Below, piece after piece: positions 61,678 to 64,000 of a DNA stretch of 64,000 nt; the first letter of the stretch is position 1; each line of letters starts with the position of its first letter. Both the position numbers and the translations under genes were made by a program. The stretch lies in assembly GCA_052379845.1 (NCBI GenBank), contig JBQTCF010000008.1. One strand, given 5' to 3'. The notes beneath the pieces were generated by a model, which was not told the DNA's origin, did no database searches, and was given only the letters and a program-made list of their open reading frames with translations. The DNA is from Roseinatronobacter sp052379845 (GTDB lineage: Bacteria; Pseudomonadota; Alphaproteobacteria; Rhodobacterales; Rhodobacteraceae).

Positions 61678-62353
61678 AGGCGTTGTGGCGAAAGAACTGC
61701 GGGTGCCGGTCCTTCAGGGTGTGCCCGATAACAAAGGATTGTGACAAATGGCGGCGCATCGCCTCGCGCGCGGCAACAGCATCGCTGCGGGCAAGCGCAT
61801 CAGTTATTGCGGCGTGGTCGTCCAGAATTTGGACGCCCTTGCCATGCATGGGCAGGTGCAATGCGCGGATGCGGTCGATATGGCCGCTTTCGCGCCGGAT
61901 GAAGTGAAACAGCGTGTCATGCCCGCTGGTGGCGAATAAATGCTGGTGAAACGCCAGATCAAGCTGCCGGAAACCCGCCAGATCCTGTTGCGCAAGGCAG
62001 GCGCGCTGCAAATCAAGCATATGCCGAAGGTGATCAATCAAGGCGGGGTCATACGCTTGCGCCAGGTCTTCCACGATGGTTTGTTCAACACTGCTGCGCA
62101 GAAAATGGATTTGGGTTGCATGGTGCAGGTCGATCAGGGCAACGCGGGTTCGGGCCTGCGCGCGAATATCGACCAGCCCTTCTTCCTTCAGGCGCAAAAA
62201 GGCATCCCGCAAGGGTGTGGCGCTGATCTGATAGTGTTGCATCAACTGGCTGCGCGCCAGCACTGTTCCGGGTGCCAGTTCCAGCGATAAAATGCGCGCC
62301 CGCAAACTGCCCAGAACATCAAGACCGGCATCATGATTTGCAGATTGCAGCAC
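61676..62353 (-). CDS. GntR-family regulator, FCD type
   Basis: A 225-residue GntR/FCD protein. Its winged helix is somewhat short (LELAPGTVLARSQLMQHYQISATPLRDAFLRLKEEGL) and is followed by the FCD domain with the metal-binding QLDLAFHQHLFATSGHD and HAAITDALARSD. The stop codon lies inside the dispersed repeat. It follows the other GntR gene by 66 bases, on the same strand. It may respond to a carboxylate. Confidence 0.88.
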   Translation of the reverse strand: MLQSANHDAGLDVLGSLRARILSLELAPGTVLARSQLMQHYQISATPLRDAFLRLKEEGLVDIRAQARTRVALIDLHHATQIHFLRSSVEQTIVEDLAQAYDPALIDHLRHMLDLQRACLAQQDLAGFRQLDLAFHQHLFATSGHDTLFHFIRRESGHIDRIRALHLPMHGKGVQILDDHAAITDALARSDAVAAREAMRRHLSQSFVIGHTLKDRHPQFFRHNA

Positions 62354-62419
62354 GCCAATTCCCCCAAATATGCAAGACAGATATATTAGTGTTCCACTAT
62401 GGGGGAACTGGCAAATATT

Positions 62420-63127
62420 TCAAGCGCGATCCGCCCCCGTCGCCATGGGCTGGCTGTCGGTTTCGAACAATTCGGGGCGGGTCAGAAGGATTTGTTCCAT
62501 GAACCTGACCGATCCTGACACATGGGCGCGCACCAGTTCTTCGGCCCCAAGCCGCGACTGGCGGGCAATGGCGTCAAGAATCGCCTCGTGCTGGCGCGTC
62601 AGGGTTTCAAGTTTGCTGCGCTGCGCCGCTTTCAGAAAGCGGATGCGATCAAGATGCGCCTTTTTGGCGTGGATCACCTGCCACACACCGCCCAAGTCCG
62701 CCAGTTCGAACAGGGATTGGTGGAACCTGTCATCCAGCGGCATGTAAACCGCATAGGAATTTTGCTGCGCTGCCAGTTTTTGGTCCAGCAAAACGGCATT
62801 TGGCACAGTCAAATCAAGGCCGGGCGTGTCGCACAGGCGCTGAACAACTGGAATTTCCAGATTGACGCGCAAAAAATGCGCCTGCCGGACAGCGTTCGGG
62901 CTGATGCCGGACACAAACGTGCCATGCTGGGGCGCGATGGTCACAAGCCCGTGTTCGGCCAGCCGCAACAAGGCTTCGCGCAGGGGGGTGCGGCTTACCT
63001 CGAATCGGTCGCACAAGTCCTTTTCGTTAAGAACTTCTTTCGGGGGCAGGTCCAGTGTGACAATCAGCTTGCGCAACGCGTCATATATTTCACTGGCCCG
63101 CGACTTTTTGCGTGGCTGGACGTGCAT
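62420..63127 (-). CDS. GntR-family regulator, FCD type, second
   Basis: A 235-residue GntR/FCD regulator. The winged helix is clear (LDLPPKEVLNEKDLCDRFEVSRTPLREALLRLAEHGLV), and the FCD domain has the typical PLDDRFHQSLFELADLG and TRQHEAILDAIARQ. It is divergent from the Bug-type receptor gene at 63293, with an AT-rich promoter region between, so it may control that transporter. Confidence 0.9.
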   Translation of the reverse strand: MHVQPRKKSRASEIYDALRKLIVTLDLPPKEVLNEKDLCDRFEVSRTPLREALLRLAEHGLVTIAPQHGTFVSGISPNAVRQAHFLRVNLEIPVVQRLCDTPGLDLTVPNAVLLDQKLAAQQNSYAVYMPLDDRFHQSLFELADLGGVWQVIHAKKAHLDRIRFLKAAQRSKLETLTRQHEAILDAIARQSRLGAEELVRAHVSGSVRFMEQILLTRPELFETDSQPMATGADRA

Positions 63128-63233
63128 TTGGAAGAAAATCCCGTTTTACATGAACGTAATAACATTCAGGCGCGGTTTCCATAGACCAAACCTGTCCCAC
63201 GAAAAATATATTATCAGTTGAAACCCAATCATT

Positions 63234-63246
63234 GATATATTAGTGT
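63234..63246. promoter_or_regulatory. Shared 13-mer in the two GntR promoter regions
   Basis: GATATATTAGTGT occurs here and at 62380-62392, in front of the two GntR genes. The region 63200-63247 also has TATCA and TGATA inverted at 16 bases. The 13-mer is AT-rich and could be a common operator or a promoter element. Confidence 0.45.
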
Positions 63247-63292
63247 GCCGCACATGGCCGGTTGGTCACACCCCAAAGTGGAGGAAACACGC

Positions 63293-64000
63293 ATGACTTT
63301 CAGATTTACTGCATTGGCCGCTGCCAGTGCGCTTGCCCTGACATCTGGCGCGGCGCTGGCTGAAACCGATTGGCCCACGCGCACCATCAATGTCATCATT
63401 GGCGCAGGGCCCGGCGGCGATACAGATTTCAATTCCCGCACCATGGCGCGCTATTTCGAACAGATTACCGGCGGGTCAATGGTTGTCACCAACATGCCCG
63501 GCGGCGGCGCGACCATTGCCACATCCGCAGTGCGCGATGCTGACCCCGACGGCTACACCATGCTGTTTGGCCATACCGGCCACCTGATCGTCACCGAAGT
63601 GTCTGGCCTTGCCGATTACGGGATTGATGATTTTGAAATTTGCTGCATTCCCGCCATCGACCAGGGCGCGGTGTTCGTGGCCAGTGCCCAATCGGGCATT
63701 ACCAGCGTCGAAGACCTTGTTGCGCGCACCACGGCCGAGCCGCAAAGTGTTGTGTTCGGCACCGAATTCGGCGGATATTCGCACCTGCAAGGGACCATCT
63801 TCCAGCGCGAAACCGGCGCGGATATGCGTGTGGTCGACACCGGTTCCGCATCGGACAAGATTGCGGCCCTGCTGGGCGGGCGTATTGATGTGGGCGGCAT
63901 TGCTTACGGGGCCATTCAGGATTATCACGCCGCCGGGCAAATGGTGGTTCTGGGCCAGCCCAATGACACCCGCAACGAATTGCTGGGCGACATTCCCACC
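63293..64000 (+). CDS. Bug/TctC-family substrate-binding receptor (partial, 3' end outside window)
   Basis: The first 236 codons of a tripartite tricarboxylate transporter receptor. The start at 63293 follows GGAGGA. A signal peptide of about 23 residues ends AALA, and the mature part begins ETDWPTRTINVIIGAGPGGDTDF, the Bug family hallmark, with MVVTNMPGGGATIAT and DADPDGYTMLFGHTGH. It would bind a dicarboxylic or aromatic acid in the periplasm. The end and the membrane subunits are beyond the window. Confidence 0.9.
   Translation, partial: MTFRFTALAAASALALTSGAALAETDWPTRTINVIIGAGPGGDTDFNSRTMARYFEQITGGSMVVTNMPGGGATIATSAVRDADPDGYTMLFGHTGHLIVTEVSGLADYGIDDFEICCIPAIDQGAVFVASAQSGITSVEDLVARTTAEPQSVVFGTEFGGYSHLQGTIFQRETGADMRVVDTGSASDKIAALLGGRIDVGGIAYGAIQDYHAAGQMVVLGQPNDTRNELLGDIPT

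Noticed and set aside
1..64000. CRISPR arrays, tRNA or rRNA genes, insertion sequences, integrases, prophage genes
   Set aside because: I looked for regularly spaced repeats, cloverleaf patterns, transposase-like frames and phage proteins and saw none; a tRNA or small RNA could still be missed without a search program.

Overview
The window looks like an alphaproteobacterial chromosome segment, most probably from the Rhodobacteraceae (roseobacter/Rhodobaca-like). The signs are high GC with strong GC3 bias, many solute-binding-protein transporters (two TRAP systems, four ABC systems, one tripartite tricarboxylate receptor), an alphaproteobacterial xylose operon and tight operons with ATGA start/stop overlaps. 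I see no rRNA, tRNA, CRISPR array, insertion sequence or phage gene. Assignment to family is inference; no marker gene is present.

Layout. (1) 1-3642, plus strand: the end of a D-xylose operon (xylH end, xylG, xylB, xylA). (2) 3831-12241, minus strand: a purine/nucleobase-type catabolic and uptake block with a nucleoside deaminase, an 8-oxoguanine-deaminase-like amidohydrolase, an isopenicillin-N-synthase-type dioxygenase, an alpha/beta hydrolase and a complete BMP-type (nucleoside) ABC transporter. (3) 12648-17805, plus strand, divergent from block 2: an NMT1/THI5-type ABC transporter, a second amidohydrolase and a second dioxygenase of the same family. (4) 17863-30575, minus strand, plus the divergent gene 30847-31731: a long oxidative operon with aldehyde dehydrogenase, a two-gene molybdenum hydroxylase whose FAD and Mo subunits are fused, a third amidohydrolase, a GMC oxidoreductase, a two-subunit ThDP decarboxylase, a LysR regulator, a glutathione-S-transferase-like protein, a stand-alone Rieske protein, an acylphosphatase-like small protein, and two oxygenase catalytic subunits that keep the mononuclear-iron ligands but have lost the Rieske cluster. 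(5) 31764-40074: an SDR and TRAP transporter, then an IclR regulator with thiolase, acyl-CoA synthetase and a double-PPC-domain protein. (6) 40330-49569: a glucuronide/hexuronate regulon with a divergently split TRAP transporter, GH31 glycosidase, GH2 beta-glucuronidase, GntR/UxuR-like regulator and mannonate dehydratase, with a near-consensus UxuR-type operator in the divergent promoter. (7) 49848-59992: a reductive pyrimidine pathway (preT, preA, rutR, N-carbamoyl amidohydrolase, dihydropyrimidinase) with its own NMT1-type ABC transporter and two RutR-like operators. (8) 60302-64000: an MFS transporter, two GntR regulators and the start of a Bug/TctC receptor.

Most interesting is block 4. 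A Rieske oxygenase split into separate Rieske and catalytic polypeptides, next to a GST-like protein, recalls the NdmC/NdmD/NdmE N-demethylase of caffeine-degrading Pseudomonas. Here two catalytic paralogues appear to share one Rieske protein that carries no reductase domain. A 19-bp palindrome is found, 16 of 19 bases identical, in both promoter regions of this block and is a good candidate for the LysR operator. With the purine-type deaminases, Mo hydroxylase and nucleoside transporter, a pathway for N-methylated purines or a similar N-heterocycle is a reasonable hypothesis, but the substrate cannot be read from sequence.
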